DNA from: an uncultured Campylobacter sp.
GTDB lineage: Bacteria; Campylobacterota; Campylobacteria; Campylobacterales; Campylobacteraceae
DNA: 64,000 nucleotides
NCBI RefSeq assembly: GCF_938045205.1
Contig: NZ_CALIMY010000159.1
Coordinates: 22,963-86,962, forward strand
Direction of reading: 5' to 3'
Positions 17,581-25,545 of this stretch are shown piece after piece; within the stretch, counting starts at the first letter, position 1; each line of letters opens with the position of its first letter. The translations under genes were made by a program, and so were the position numbers. The notes beneath the pieces are model-generated. The model had not been told where the DNA came from, did not search any database, and saw only the letters and a list, made by a program, of their open reading frames with translations.

Positions 17581-18561
17581 ATGAACGAAATTTTAGAGCG
17601 AATTTATGAGATAGAAAACCTCGCCGAACTAGAAATTTTTCTGCGCGCCCAGGATCAAATTTTAATCCGCGAGCGGCTGCTGGGCGAATTTGACCGCTAC
17701 GCCTTTTATAAAAACGCTAGCGAGTGGAACAGGGCCGTTAAAATTTGCGAATGCCTAGCGATCGTAGGCTGGGGCGAGCGCGAGAGCTTGGAGGCGCTGC
17801 GCGGGAAATTTTACAACGGCTATGCGATGACCTATTTTTTAAATGCGCACGGCGAGGCGCGCTTTGTAGAAGCTATGTGGTCGAAACGCAAAACGGGGCT
17901 TACGATGCAAGACGGCGATACGTTTTTTCACGAAAGCCCGGACGCGGCGGGCAAAACGCTCTCGCGCCCAGTAAAAGAGGACATACAAGACGTCAAATTA
18001 AACAGCCAGCGCAACTGGATAGCCAAAAATCCAGTCCGCATCACGCGCGCTATCAGCAACTGCTACGAAAACTCGCGCGCCGTGATAGAAAGCCTCTTTG
18101 CGGATCTACAACCGGCGCTTAATGCCAAAATGCGCCCCGAAATTTACGGCTGCGCGATCAACTACATAAAGCTATCGTGCGCATTTAGCTTCTCGGATGA
18201 CGGCTGCAAAACAAACTACATCATCGCGCCCGATAAGCCGCGCCTAAGCTCGCAGCGCGCCTGGGAGCTACTGTGCGAGATGATGAGCGAGGAGGAGCGG
18301 CGGGCGGGCGGCTACTTTTTGCGAAATAGATTTGAGTATTCGCCGTTTAGAAAAGACACGGGCAAAACGGGCGCGCTGATACATTTCGAGCGCGAGTTTA
18401 GCGAGCTAGCGCCCATGGAGCAAAAGCGAAAGATGGGCGAGTATTTTTTGACGGCGCTAAAGCAGATCGCGCAAAAGCAAAGCAGGCTTAAGTATGATTT
18501 CGCCGCGACGATAGAGGATTTTGGTAAAATTTTAGGCGAGTGGACGGCGGCTGAAATTTAG
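17581..18561 (+). CDS. Hypothetical protein, first gene of a putative immunity cluster
   Basis: A 326-residue soluble protein with no recognised family. It is rich in acidic and aromatic residues (FDRYAFYKNASEWNRAV, ANYI/NYIK segments), with no signal peptide or membrane helix. Codon use resembles the chromosome. It is followed by three small genes, at least two of immunity-protein type, all on the plus strand with gaps of about 120 nt, each with its own RBS. By context it could be another immunity or effector-associated protein; this is inference only. Confidence 0.6.
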   Translation: MNEILERIYEIENLAELEIFLRAQDQILIRERLLGEFDRYAFYKNASEWNRAVKICECLAIVGWGERESLEALRGKFYNGYAMTYFLNAHGEARFVEAMWSKRKTGLTMQDGDTFFHESPDAAGKTLSRPVKEDIQDVKLNSQRNWIAKNPVRITRAISNCYENSRAVIESLFADLQPALNAKMRPEIYGCAINYIKLSCAFSFSDDGCKTNYIIAPDKPRLSSQRAWELLCEMMSEEERRAGGYFLRNRFEYSPFRKDTGKTGALIHFEREFSELAPMEQKRKMGEYFLTALKQIAQKQSRLKYDFAATIEDFGKILGEWTAAEI

Positions 18562-18682
18562 CGCTCGTCGGCGCGGCGTCTCAAAACACATCGACGGCGT
18601 GCAAATCCGCGCGTAAATTTAAGCGCTTGCGCAAATCATAAAATTTCACTAAAATTTTAAAATCAAATTTAAAGGATAGCTA

Positions 18683-19573
18683 ATGAGGCAGATCACGATG
18701 CAGGAGGCTTTGGACGCGGTTAGCGAGCGCTACTGCAAAGGCCATCACTACGAAAATGTCGCGCTAAGCGACAAGATGGTGCGCCGCATCTGCGAGGTAA
18801 AAAGCCTCGTAAATATGGGCTTTATAGCCACGTCGATTACGGACGCGGCACTACAGCATCTAGCCACGCTGCCGAAGCTTGCGTATCTGTTTTTGCAAGA
18901 TAGCGATAAGATAAGCGGCGAGGGCTTTAGATACTTTGCGGCACACGCTAAGCTCGAGCACATCGGTATCGAAAACGTCAGCATCACGGACGAGGGGCTA
19001 AAAGCGATCGTGCAAATCCCGAAGCTAAAATCACTACGCCTAATCAATTCGCGCGTGAGCTTTGCGGGGCTACTAGCCGTAGCGGATACGAAAATCCAGT
19101 TTTATCTAGACGGCGGGCAGTTTAGCAAGGAGCAGATTGCGGAGTTTGAGCAGGCGCAAAGAGACGTCGCAAAGAGCAAAAAGAAGCTTGATCCATATGA
19201 CCTGGCGGCGGCGCGCGATGCGCTGCTCGCGTTTTTTGCAGCGATGAGCGAATGGGAGAAATTTGCCACATCGCGAATTGATGATCTGGACGACGGCGAG
19301 GTGCAGCGCAGATGCGATGAGCTCTTTGCGCGCTACTGTACGCCCGTTAGGCGCAGCGGCTTCCGCCCCGAGGGCATCTCGTTTTCGATGATGCAGGGCG
19401 GCACCTACGGTGGGTACGAGCTAACGGACGCCGAATGCGAGAGCAAAAATAAAATTTACATCTACGCCAAGGACAAACATGGCTTTGCGCGACGCTTCCT
19501 ACTCGTGCGTAAGGACGGGCGCTGGCTCGTAGACAGATGCCAAGGCATGGACGGCAAAAACTGCGGGCTGTAA
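18683..19573 (+). CDS. Leucine-rich-repeat plus NTF2-like protein, probable immunity protein
   Basis: 296 residues. The N-terminal part (about 30-150) has LRR-like units (LPKLAYLFLQDS, KLEHIGIENVSITDEGL, IPKLKSLRLINSRVSFAGL). A linker of charged residues follows, then a C-terminal domain (about 170-296) ending in RRFLLVRKDGRWLVDRCQ, the strand pattern of NTF2-fold immunity domains. No signal peptide. RBS AAAGGATAG precedes the ATG. NTF2-fold immunity proteins neutralise polymorphic toxins in kin competition, but no cognate toxin is in view. The domain call rests on pattern only. Confidence 0.6.
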   Translation: MRQITMQEALDAVSERYCKGHHYENVALSDKMVRRICEVKSLVNMGFIATSITDAALQHLATLPKLAYLFLQDSDKISGEGFRYFAAHAKLEHIGIENVSITDEGLKAIVQIPKLKSLRLINSRVSFAGLLAVADTKIQFYLDGGQFSKEQIAEFEQAQRDVAKSKKKLDPYDLAAARDALLAFFAAMSEWEKFATSRIDDLDDGEVQRRCDELFARYCTPVRRSGFRPEGISFSMMQGGTYGGYELTDAECESKNKIYIYAKDKHGFARRFLLVRKDGRWLVDRCQGMDGKNCGL

Positions 19574-19697
19574 AATTTGAGCGCAAAACGGGGTTTAAAT
19601 TTCATTCTCGGCGCGATCGCAGAGATAAAATTTAGCCTGCCGCGGGCACTGTGATAAAATTTCATCGGCGCTGCAAAAACAAAGATAAAGAGGGCAA

Positions 19698-20297
19698 ATG
19701 AGCGGTAAAATTTCTGCGTACGACGCGCACGGCGATCAAAGAAAGGTGCGAATGAAAAGGCGAATTTTCTCCGAGCTGGGCGGCTTCGTGGTGTACGAGC
19801 CCGCGCTACTCGCGCGCTATCTGGATGAGCACGGGCTTGCGAGCGGCGATGTTCTTGCCTATTTTACGCAGACCGAGCACGGGGGCGCGGTCACAGAAGA
19901 GGGTATCGCGGTGCCGATATCGGGCGTCCGCAGCGATTATTACGATTTTGCGGTTACCGTGGGCGAGGCGAGCGAGGAGATATTCGCACAAAACGAAGCG
20001 AAAATCATCTCTCGCGGCTGGGTTTTTCACTCCTCGGGCACGCTAAAGATCGCAGGCATCGGCTATTTTAAAGATATGAGCTGCATTAGCGAGCAAAACA
20101 GCCTGAGTTTTCGCGTAAAGCGCGGTCGGTACCGCTTGGAAATTTTAGGCGGATACCGAGGCACAAATTTTAGCGGTGCGCCCACTCCCCTCGGCGATAC
20201 GTCTATTTTAAGCGATACGCCCGTTTTTCATCTGCGGCTTACACCCTCTGCCGAGCCTAAATTTAGCGGCGATTTGGAAACGTCATTTTATTTTTAG
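19698..20297 (+). CDS. Hypothetical small protein in the immunity cluster
   Basis: 199 residues, probably all-beta in its C-terminal half (SLSFRVKRGRYRLEILGG, PVFHLRLTPS). No signal peptide, no membrane helix, no family recognised. RBS AGAGGGC precedes the ATG. An alternative start, ATG 19752 (MKRRIFSELGG), would drop 18 residues. It lies between the LRR/NTF2 gene and the SUKH-like gene in the same orientation. An immunity role is inferred from neighbours. Confidence 0.55.
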   Translation: MSGKISAYDAHGDQRKVRMKRRIFSELGGFVVYEPALLARYLDEHGLASGDVLAYFTQTEHGGAVTEEGIAVPISGVRSDYYDFAVTVGEASEEIFAQNEAKIISRGWVFHSSGTLKIAGIGYFKDMSCISEQNSLSFRVKRGRYRLEILGGYRGTNFSGAPTPLGDTSILSDTPVFHLRLTPSAEPKFSGDLETSFYF

Positions 20298-20418
20298 CCG
20301 AATTTATAAAATTTCTCTTTTTATGCGCGGCTGGCAGGCAAAATTTTATAAATTTAGCCGCATTTAGTCGCTGCGCCGAGTAAAATGCTATAATCGGCGC
20401 CAAATTACGGGAGGCGAG

Positions 20419-20946
20419 ATGATTTTTGACGAACTTATAGACGCGCTCGCGCAAAACGGCTGGCAGATGCGGCGCAGGGATGAAATTTGCCCGCCGCAAA
20501 GCGAATTTTTAGGCGGCAAATTTAAAAATTTAAGCGAAGATTTTTACCGCTTCGTTTGCTCTTTTGAGACTTTGCATGACGCTGCGGACGCCGTTTGGTT
20601 CGTATCCGCTAGGGATTATGCGTCACCGAGCGCAGACGAGGCGGAATTTTGCTACGAAGATTTTGAAAAAGACAGCCTGGAGTGCGCGGCTAACGATACG
20701 GAAAGAGCCGCCGTGAGCGCGTTTTGGAGCGGGTGCTTGCCGTTTTTGTTTTCGGTCAGGGGCGAACGCTGCTTCGCAGGCATCCTCACGCAGGGCGCGG
20801 ACGCAGGCAAGATCGTATTCGGCGCGGAACCGATCTACGAAGACGTCTCGATCATCGCGCAAAACTTCGACGAGTTTATCGCCCTAGTCCTTGCCGCACT
20901 CACGAACAAAAACGCCGCAAAATATCCGCTTTCTTGTTTTGTATAA
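20419..20946 (+). CDS. SUKH (SMI1/KNR4)-like immunity protein
   Basis: 175 residues. The segment LSEDFYRFVCSFETLHDAADAVWFVSARDYASP, a middle part where the polypeptide turns to FLFSVRGERCFAGIL, and the C-terminal YEDVSIIAQNFDEFIALVLAAL follow the order of elements in SUKH-superfamily immunity proteins (acidic helix, beta core, then a final helix after the strand). RBS GGAGGCG. SUKH proteins protect against diverse nuclease toxins. It is the last chromosomal-style gene before the AT-rich HTH-OLD unit. The call is by pattern, not search. Confidence 0.6.
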   Translation: MIFDELIDALAQNGWQMRRRDEICPPQSEFLGGKFKNLSEDFYRFVCSFETLHDAADAVWFVSARDYASPSADEAEFCYEDFEKDSLECAANDTERAAVSAFWSGCLPFLFSVRGERCFAGILTQGADAGKIVFGAEPIYEDVSIIAQNFDEFIALVLAALTNKNAAKYPLSCFV

Positions 20947-21038
20947 CGTAGAATTTACTTGGATAATTTTAAGCTTAGTATAACTGCTTTAACCTTATCT
21001 TGATTTAATTATATTATTAAATTCTTTAAACTTTTAAT

Positions 21039-21073
21039 AATATATATTTTACATAATATGTAAAATATATATT
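21039..21073. promoter_or_regulatory. Operator candidate: perfect 16-bp inverted repeat
   Basis: AATATATATTTTACAT (21039-21054) and its exact reverse complement (21058-21073) are separated by AAT. The right arm overlaps the first two bases of the -35 element of the downstream promoter, the classical position for a repressor site. The small HTH protein encoded next is the obvious candidate to bind it. Confidence 0.6.
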
Positions 21074-21100
21074 GACATTTTATATAAAATAAGCTATGAT
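21072..21100 (+). promoter_or_regulatory. Consensus sigma70 promoter of the HTH-OLD operon
   Basis: TTGACA (21072-21077), 17-nt spacer, TATGAT (21095-21100). Expected transcription start is near 21107, giving a short leader before RBS AGAGG (21114-21118) and ATG 21124. It is one of the closest matches to consensus seen in this window. Confidence 0.75.
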
Positions 21101-21123
21101 TCTAAAAAATTAAAGAGGCGACA

Positions 21124-21636
21124 ATGGTAAAAAGACAGCTGCTAAGAGAGCGATTAAAAGAGATAGATTTGCGATTGGTGGATTTAGCGGAGCTTTTAAA
21201 AATTTCCCGCCCTACGGCTTATAAATTTATAGAGCTATACGAAATCGGACAAAGAGATAAATTTGACTCTAAAATTTTGAGATTTTTTGACTATGTATGC
21301 CAAAATGACATTAATAAAATGGATGCCATATCGTTTATATTAAACAATATATCGATGCCAGAAAATCAAAGCAACGAAGATAAAAAACAACAAATCACAA
21401 ATTTACTAAAAAAGGACAACGAAGTGAAGGTAAATTTCATAGAAAAGTTAACTCAAGTCGATATTTTCGATCCCATTTTAAGTTATTTACTCGAATGTGA
21501 AAAAATAATAACATCAAATAATAGGTCTCGAAAAAAAGAGCTAAGCGATGATAATGATAAAAAACTGGAAGCATTAAAGCAATTTTATAATGCGCTCGGA
21601 TTTAAGCTAAATATCAAAGGAGAAAAAAATGCGTAA
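21124..21636 (+). CDS. Small HTH protein, putative regulator/partner of the OLD nuclease
   Basis: 170 residues. The N-terminal part, LKEIDLRLVDLAELLKISRPTAYKFIELYE (residues 10-39), reads as a helix-turn-helix with the recognition helix at SRPTAYKFI. The rest is charged, helical and Lys/Asp/Asn-rich. The gene is AT-rich compared with the upstream cluster and lies behind a strong promoter and palindrome. It overlaps the OLD gene by 8 nt, so the two are stoichiometrically linked. It may be an autorepressor or a structural partner. No family name assigned. Confidence 0.75.
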   Translation: MVKRQLLRERLKEIDLRLVDLAELLKISRPTAYKFIELYEIGQRDKFDSKILRFFDYVCQNDINKMDAISFILNNISMPENQSNEDKKQQITNLLKKDNEVKVNFIEKLTQVDIFDPILSYLLECEKIITSNNRSRKKELSDDNDKKLEALKQFYNALGFKLNIKGEKNA

Positions 21637-23347
21637 AATCAGTATCTCAAACTATAGAAATATAGGAATAGATGCGCCTGCGGAGCTAAAAATACCGCAA
21701 GATGGTGGGCTAATAGTCCTTTTAGGCGAAAATAACGTCGGTAAAAGCAATGTGCTTTCTGCCATATATGCTTTACAAAGCAGAGCTATAAATAAAGGTG
21801 ATGAGCCAAATTTCTTTGACACTGCAGGGAAGGCAAGTATCGAATATGTGCAAATATCCAAAGAATGCACTGGTGTTATAATGGAAAATTTTGATAATAC
21901 AAAAGAATTAAAAGATCATCGGGAAAATGAATCAAAAATATACAAGAAGCCAAATAAAGATAATATCTATAGATTTATCGTAACTTCTTGCGAAGATAAG
22001 GATGTTTCCGATATATATTATGAATCAATAAACCCCTATGACAATAGAAAAAGAAAAATTCCATCCGACCTTATAGCTATGGATAAAACTAAAAAAGATG
22101 ATGGAAAAATGCCAAATATATTTTTTTATCAAGAAAAGGAAATTAAAAATTTAGACTTGCAAACAAAGCCCAGCAGCATAGCAAATAGTCATTTTTTTCA
22201 AGCACTATTTAAGGCCACCAATGTAGAAATAGCCAGGGTACAAACCTCCTATGAAAAATCTAGAGAAAAAGGAACCTCTAGTTTTTATAAAAGAGCTGAA
22301 AAAGATATAAACGAACGTATAAAAAATGCCTTAAATAAAAGATTTAATGAGGTATATTATAAAACCGTAAATAATGAAATTTATGAATTTGAAGTGATAT
22401 TTGAAGCTGAAAGTATTTCATTGGGTATAACCAAAAACGGTGAACCTATAAGCCTAAGTGAGCAAAGTATTGGCTTCAAAAAATTTTTCAACTTATTTTT
22501 TAATTTTTTACACCAAGACAACGTAAGAAATGGCGATATAGTGTTAATAGATGAGGTAGAAAATCACCTAAGCATACCAGCCCAAAAAGATATTCGTCAA
22601 TTTTTAAAAGAATTTGGACAAAAACACGGTATAACCTTTATCGTTTCTACTCACTCAAATCATATTTTAGATATTCGCCATCTTGACGAGATAAAGATAG
22701 TAAAATCCGATAACAAAGGCTCCACGATCATAAATGATTTTTCTATCATACCAGATCACGAAGCTGACACCTTAGCTGAAATAAAAAGAAGTCTCGGCAC
22801 AGGATATCTTAGTCTGGTGGGATATAATGATAAGCTTATATTTGTCGAGGGAATAACAGACTATAACTACCTAACGGCTATGAATTTTTTGTACGAAAAA
22901 GAGCGAAACAGCGAGGAGAAGTTACTGTTTTTACCGATAAGCGGACTTGGTAAGGTGGATAATAAAACTAAAAATAGTAGAAATACAGTTGCTACGCCTA
23001 CTCAAGAAAAAATAGCAAATGAACTAAAAACGCTAGCCAGAACGGCAAAAGACGGCAGAGCGCTACTTTTAGTAGATGGCGACAAGGCGGGGCAAGCTAT
23101 GATACAGTTAAATGACGATAAATTTATAGTAATACCGATCAATGAACAATTTAAAGAAAAATATCCAAATTTTAAAGAAATAGAAGATTTTTTTAGTGCC
23201 GAGCTAAGGAATGAATTTGAAATGAATGCAAAATCAAGCGATATGTCAAGCAAATTTAAAAATGAAGTCGAGCAAGGCAAAATCAAAATAGACGAAGAAA
23301 CCAAAGACAAGTTCTTTGAGCTGTTCAACTACCTGTCAACATTTTAG
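21629..23347 (+). CDS. OLD-family ATPase with C-terminal TOPRIM nuclease domain
   Basis: 572 residues. The ABC-type ATPase has Walker A GENNVGKS (33-40), signature-like SEQSIG (278-282 region), Walker B VLIDEVEN (305-312) and the switch His in VSTHSNH (339-345). The TOPRIM domain has the catalytic Glu in FVEGITD (E407), the DxD in LLLVDGDKAG (D483, D485) and the IEDFF motif (518-522). This is the OLD overcoming-lysogenization-defect layout also used by GajA-type anti-phage nucleases. A DNA nuclease gated by nucleotide is expected. RBS AGGAG overlaps the HTH gene's end. AT-rich composition, private promoter and terminator suggest a horizontally moved defence module. No UvrD-like GajB partner is adjacent, so it is not a standard Gabija. 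Confidence 0.88.
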   Translation: MRKISISNYRNIGIDAPAELKIPQDGGLIVLLGENNVGKSNVLSAIYALQSRAINKGDEPNFFDTAGKASIEYVQISKECTGVIMENFDNTKELKDHRENESKIYKKPNKDNIYRFIVTSCEDKDVSDIYYESINPYDNRKRKIPSDLIAMDKTKKDDGKMPNIFFYQEKEIKNLDLQTKPSSIANSHFFQALFKATNVEIARVQTSYEKSREKGTSSFYKRAEKDINERIKNALNKRFNEVYYKTVNNEIYEFEVIFEAESISLGITKNGEPISLSEQSIGFKKFFNLFFNFLHQDNVRNGDIVLIDEVENHLSIPAQKDIRQFLKEFGQKHGITFIVSTHSNHILDIRHLDEIKIVKSDNKGSTIINDFSIIPDHEADTLAEIKRSLGTGYLSLVGYNDKLIFVEGITDYNYLTAMNFLYEKERNSEEKLLFLPISGLGKVDNKTKNSRNTVATPTQEKIANELKTLARTAKDGRALLLVDGDKAGQAMIQLNDDKFIVIPINEQFKEKYPNFKEIEDFFSAELRNEFEMNAKSSDMSSKFKNEVEQGKIKIDEETKDKFFELFNYLSTF

Positions 23348-23352
23348 CCACT

Positions 23353-23386
23353 AAAAGCCAAGATCTCTTTTTTTGTCTTGGCTTTT
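23353..23386 (+). terminator. Strong intrinsic terminator of the HTH-OLD operon
   Basis: AAAAGCCAAGA (23353-23363) pairs perfectly with TCTTGGCTTTT (23376-23386) around a T-rich loop, followed by CC and a T-run (23389-23395). It starts 5 nt after the OLD stop. Its A-rich 5' side allows it to act on the minus strand too. Confidence 0.85.
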
Positions 23387-23394
23387 CCTTTTTT

Positions 23395-23478
23395 TCACTC
23401 AAACACCCTATAATGCGCCTCGTCGGCAAACTCCAACATCTCCTTGTCACCTCTGCTATCGCCGTAGGCGATCACACG
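23395..23478 (-). pseudogene. C-terminal remnant of a HAD-IB (SerB-like) phosphatase gene
   Basis: Minus-strand codons read VIAYGDSRGDKEMLEFADEAHYRVFE then stop (TGA 23397-23395); here A-Y-G-D-S-x-G-D is HAD motif IV. The frame is closed by TGA immediately upstream (23481-23479), so only 27 codons plus the stop remain. The rest of the gene is absent from the following 120 nt before the metallopeptidase gene. The fragment abuts the OLD terminator, consistent with replacement of a chromosomal gene by the AT-rich unit. The gap also holds a GACACAC...GTGTGTC-type inverted repeat around 23540-23560. Confidence 0.65.
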
Positions 23479-23599
23479 TCAAAACTCGTGATATCGTAGA
23501 ACTCACATATGTAGCGAATAAAATTTCATATTGTACTACACACAAGTGTGTGTCATATAGTGTCTCGTCTCGCCCCACGTTAAATTTGCATATCGCGCT

Positions 23600-24472
23600 T
23601 TACGGCTCAAACGAGCAAGCCTTTAGGATTCCGCCTGCTAAGCCCTTTTTAAACCACTCTTTGCGCTGTGCCGAGGTGCCGTGCGTGAAGGAATCGGGCA
23701 CGACGCGACCGCTAAATTTGCGTTGCAGCGTATCGTCGCCGATCGCGCTGGCGGCATTTAGCGCCTCGTCGATGTCGCCCGCCTCCAGCACGCGCCCTGT
23801 TTTTGCGAGATAGTGCGCCCAGACCCCCGCGTAGCAGTCCGCCTGTAGCTCGACTTTGACCTGAAGCGCGTTTTGCTCGGCTTCGCTGCGAGCGCGCCTT
23901 TTTAGAGCATTGATCTGCTCCAGCGTGCCGACTAAATTTTGAACGTGATGCCCTACTTCGTGCGCGATGACGTAGGCCTGCGCGAAGTCGCCGCCCGCTT
24001 TGTATTTGTTCGCAAGCTCGTCAAAAAAGCTAAGATCGAGATAAATTTTATGGTCCCTCGGGCAATAAAAAGGTCCCGTCTGCGCGCTCGCAAAGCCGCA
24101 GCCGCTTGCGATTTGATCGCGGAAAAGCCGAAGCCCTGGTTCCTCGTAACGCGCGCCCGCACTTTTAAATATCTCGCCCCAAACGTCCTCGGTTTGAGCC
24201 AGCACCGCCGAGACGAAGGCGAGCTTTTCTTGCTCCTGCGGGCTGTCCGTCGGCTCTCTCTGCGTACTGGCGCCTCCGTCTAAAAGCGCCAAAGGGTTGT
24301 AGCCCATAAAATACGCTACGACGCCGATTACAAGCACTATGCGCCCGATCTTTGAGCCGAGCAAAAACCTGATGAGCGGGATCAGCATCCCAAGCGAGCC
24401 CGAGCTCGTATGCATGCTGCTTGAGCGGTCATCCTCCACGTTTGAGCTTCGTCTGCCGTCTTGCCATTTCAT
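23600..24472 (-). CDS. Neutral zinc metallopeptidase of the YpfJ family, membrane-anchored
   Basis: 290 residues. A cytoplasmic N-terminus with RSSNVEDDRSS precedes one membrane helix (FLLGSKIGRIVLVIGVVAYFMGY), and the peptidase domain follows. YVIAHEVGHHVQNL supplies the HExxH zinc motif, and the downstream ELQADCYAGVWAHY gives the third ligand/Glu. FYCPRDHKIYLDLSFF is characteristic of the family. The substrate is unknown. It points toward the HTH-OLD operon, its 3' end facing that unit across the HAD remnant. Confidence 0.92.
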   Translation of the reverse strand: MKWQDGRRSSNVEDDRSSSMHTSSGSLGMLIPLIRFLLGSKIGRIVLVIGVVAYFMGYNPLALLDGGASTQREPTDSPQEQEKLAFVSAVLAQTEDVWGEIFKSAGARYEEPGLRLFRDQIASGCGFASAQTGPFYCPRDHKIYLDLSFFDELANKYKAGGDFAQAYVIAHEVGHHVQNLVGTLEQINALKRRARSEAEQNALQVKVELQADCYAGVWAHYLAKTGRVLEAGDIDEALNAASAIGDDTLQRKFSGRVVPDSFTHGTSAQRKEWFKKGLAGGILKACSFEP

Positions 24473-24619
24473 GTTTTTCCTTTAAAATTTTTGAGCCATT
24501 ATACTAAAATTTTAAAAGGAGCGCCGCCTTGCTTTTGCAAAATACTGCGCGTAGCGAAATAAATCTGAAATTTTGCTTATTTTAAATTTCTTTTAAGCTG
24601 TTTAAAATTTTAAATTCTA

Positions 24620-24625
24620 TATAAT
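24620..24625 (+). promoter_or_regulatory. -10 box (TATAAT) of infA
   Basis: CTATATAAT at 24617-24625 lies 34 nt before the GTG start. There is no consensus -35; the upstream sequence is A/T-tract rich, which is usual in Campylobacter. RBS AAAGGAG precedes the start. Confidence 0.5.
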
Positions 24626-24658
24626 CGCCCTTTTTAAATTTAAAAGAAAGGAGAATTT

Positions 24659-24877
24659 GTGGCAAAAGACGACGTCATAGAGATCGACGGCAACGTCATA
24701 GAAGCGCTGCCGAACGCGACTTTTAAGGTCGAGCTGGACAACAAACACGTGATTTTATGCCATATCGCGGGCAAGATGCGGATGCACTACATCAAGATAA
24801 TGCCGGGCGATCGCGTAAAAGTTGAGCTGACCCCTTACAGCCTCGATAAAGGCAGGATCACCTACCGCTATAAGTAA
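24659..24877 (+). CDS. infA: Translation initiation factor IF-1
   Basis: The 72-residue OB-fold protein occupies the ribosomal A site during initiation. [22 protein letters not shown] and [19 protein letters not shown] are canonical. The start codon is GTG, behind a strong AAAGGAG. It is followed 172 nt later by rpmJ; the gap contains a perfect hairpin. Confidence 0.97.
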   Translation: MAKDDVIEIDGNVIEALPNATFKVELDNKHVILCHIAGKMRMHYIKIMPGDRVKVELTPYSLDKGRITYRYK

Positions 24878-24933
24878 GGATAAAGTTAAATTTAGATATA
24901 CTCGCGATTTTGCGACTAAACTGTAGGAAGAAG

Positions 24934-24964
24934 TGTTTTCAAAATCCCCACTATTTTGAAAACA
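24934..24964 (+). promoter_or_regulatory. Perfect 12-bp hairpin in the infA-rpmJ gap
   Basis: TGTTTTCAAAAT (24934-24945) and ATTTTGAAAACA (24953-24964) enclose a 7-nt loop CCCCACT. No T-run follows immediately, so it is not a textbook terminator. It lies 85 nt before rpmJ, in the leader of the alpha operon. It could be an attenuator, an RNase III processing site, or a protein-binding operator. Confidence 0.5.
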
Positions 24965-25049
24965 GTTGGTTTGATACTTTCGCTTTTGAAATTTCATTAA
25001 ACCTAGGTGCAGTTTGCATTTAAAGTGGAGAAAATTTTAGGAGAGTGGA

Positions 25050-25163
25050 ATGAAAGTTCGTCCATCCGTTAAGAAAATGTGCGACAAATGTAAAATTGTC
25101 AAGCGCAAAGGTGTTGTTCACGTTATTTGTGAAAATCCAAAACATAAACAAAGACAAGGATAA
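25050..25163 (+). CDS. rpmJ: 50S ribosomal protein L36
   Basis: A 37-residue protein, [19 protein letters not shown]..., with the zinc ribbon ligands CDKC, C27 and H32 intact (the zinc-binding paralogue type). RBS TAGGAGAG precedes ATG 25050. It starts the alpha operon and lies 3 nt from rpsM. Confidence 0.96.
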   Translation: MKVRPSVKKMCDKCKIVKRKGVVHVICENPKHKQRQG

Positions 25164-25166
25164 GTT

Positions 25167-25535
25167 ATGGCTCGTATCGCAGGTGTAGATCTACCAAAGA
25201 AAAAAAGGATTGAATACGGACTAACTTATATCTACGGTATAGGTTTATTTACGTCGAGAAAAATTCTCGATGCGGCAGGAATTTCTTACGATAAAAGAGT
25301 CGCCGATCTGAGCGAAGATGAAGCCGCCGCTATCAGAAAAGAGATCCAAGAACACTATATGGTCGAAGGTGATCTTCGCAAACAAGTGGCTATGGATATA
25401 AAAGCGCTTATGGACTTGGGCGGCTATCGCGGCTTAAGACACAGAAAGGGCCTTCCTGTTCGCGGTCAAAAAACAAAAACGAACGCCAGAACCAGAAAAG
25501 GCAAACGCAAAACCGTCGGCGCGGCAGCTAAATAA
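25167..25535 (+). CDS. rpsM: 30S ribosomal protein S13
   Basis: 122 residues: [26 protein letters not shown] and the C-terminal [18 protein letters not shown] are diagnostic. It sits in the head of the 30S subunit and contacts tRNA and 23S rRNA. It lies between rpmJ (3-nt gap) and rpsK (10-nt gap). Confidence 0.98.
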   Translation: MARIAGVDLPKKKRIEYGLTYIYGIGLFTSRKILDAAGISYDKRVADLSEDEAAAIRKEIQEHYMVEGDLRKQVAMDIKALMDLGGYRGLRHRKGLPVRGQKTKTNARTRKGKRKTVGAAAK

Positions 25536-25545
25536 GGATTGAGAT

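Noticed and set aside
21629..23347. Calling the unit a Gabija system
   Set aside because: No GajB (UvrD-like helicase) follows; the partner is an HTH protein upstream.
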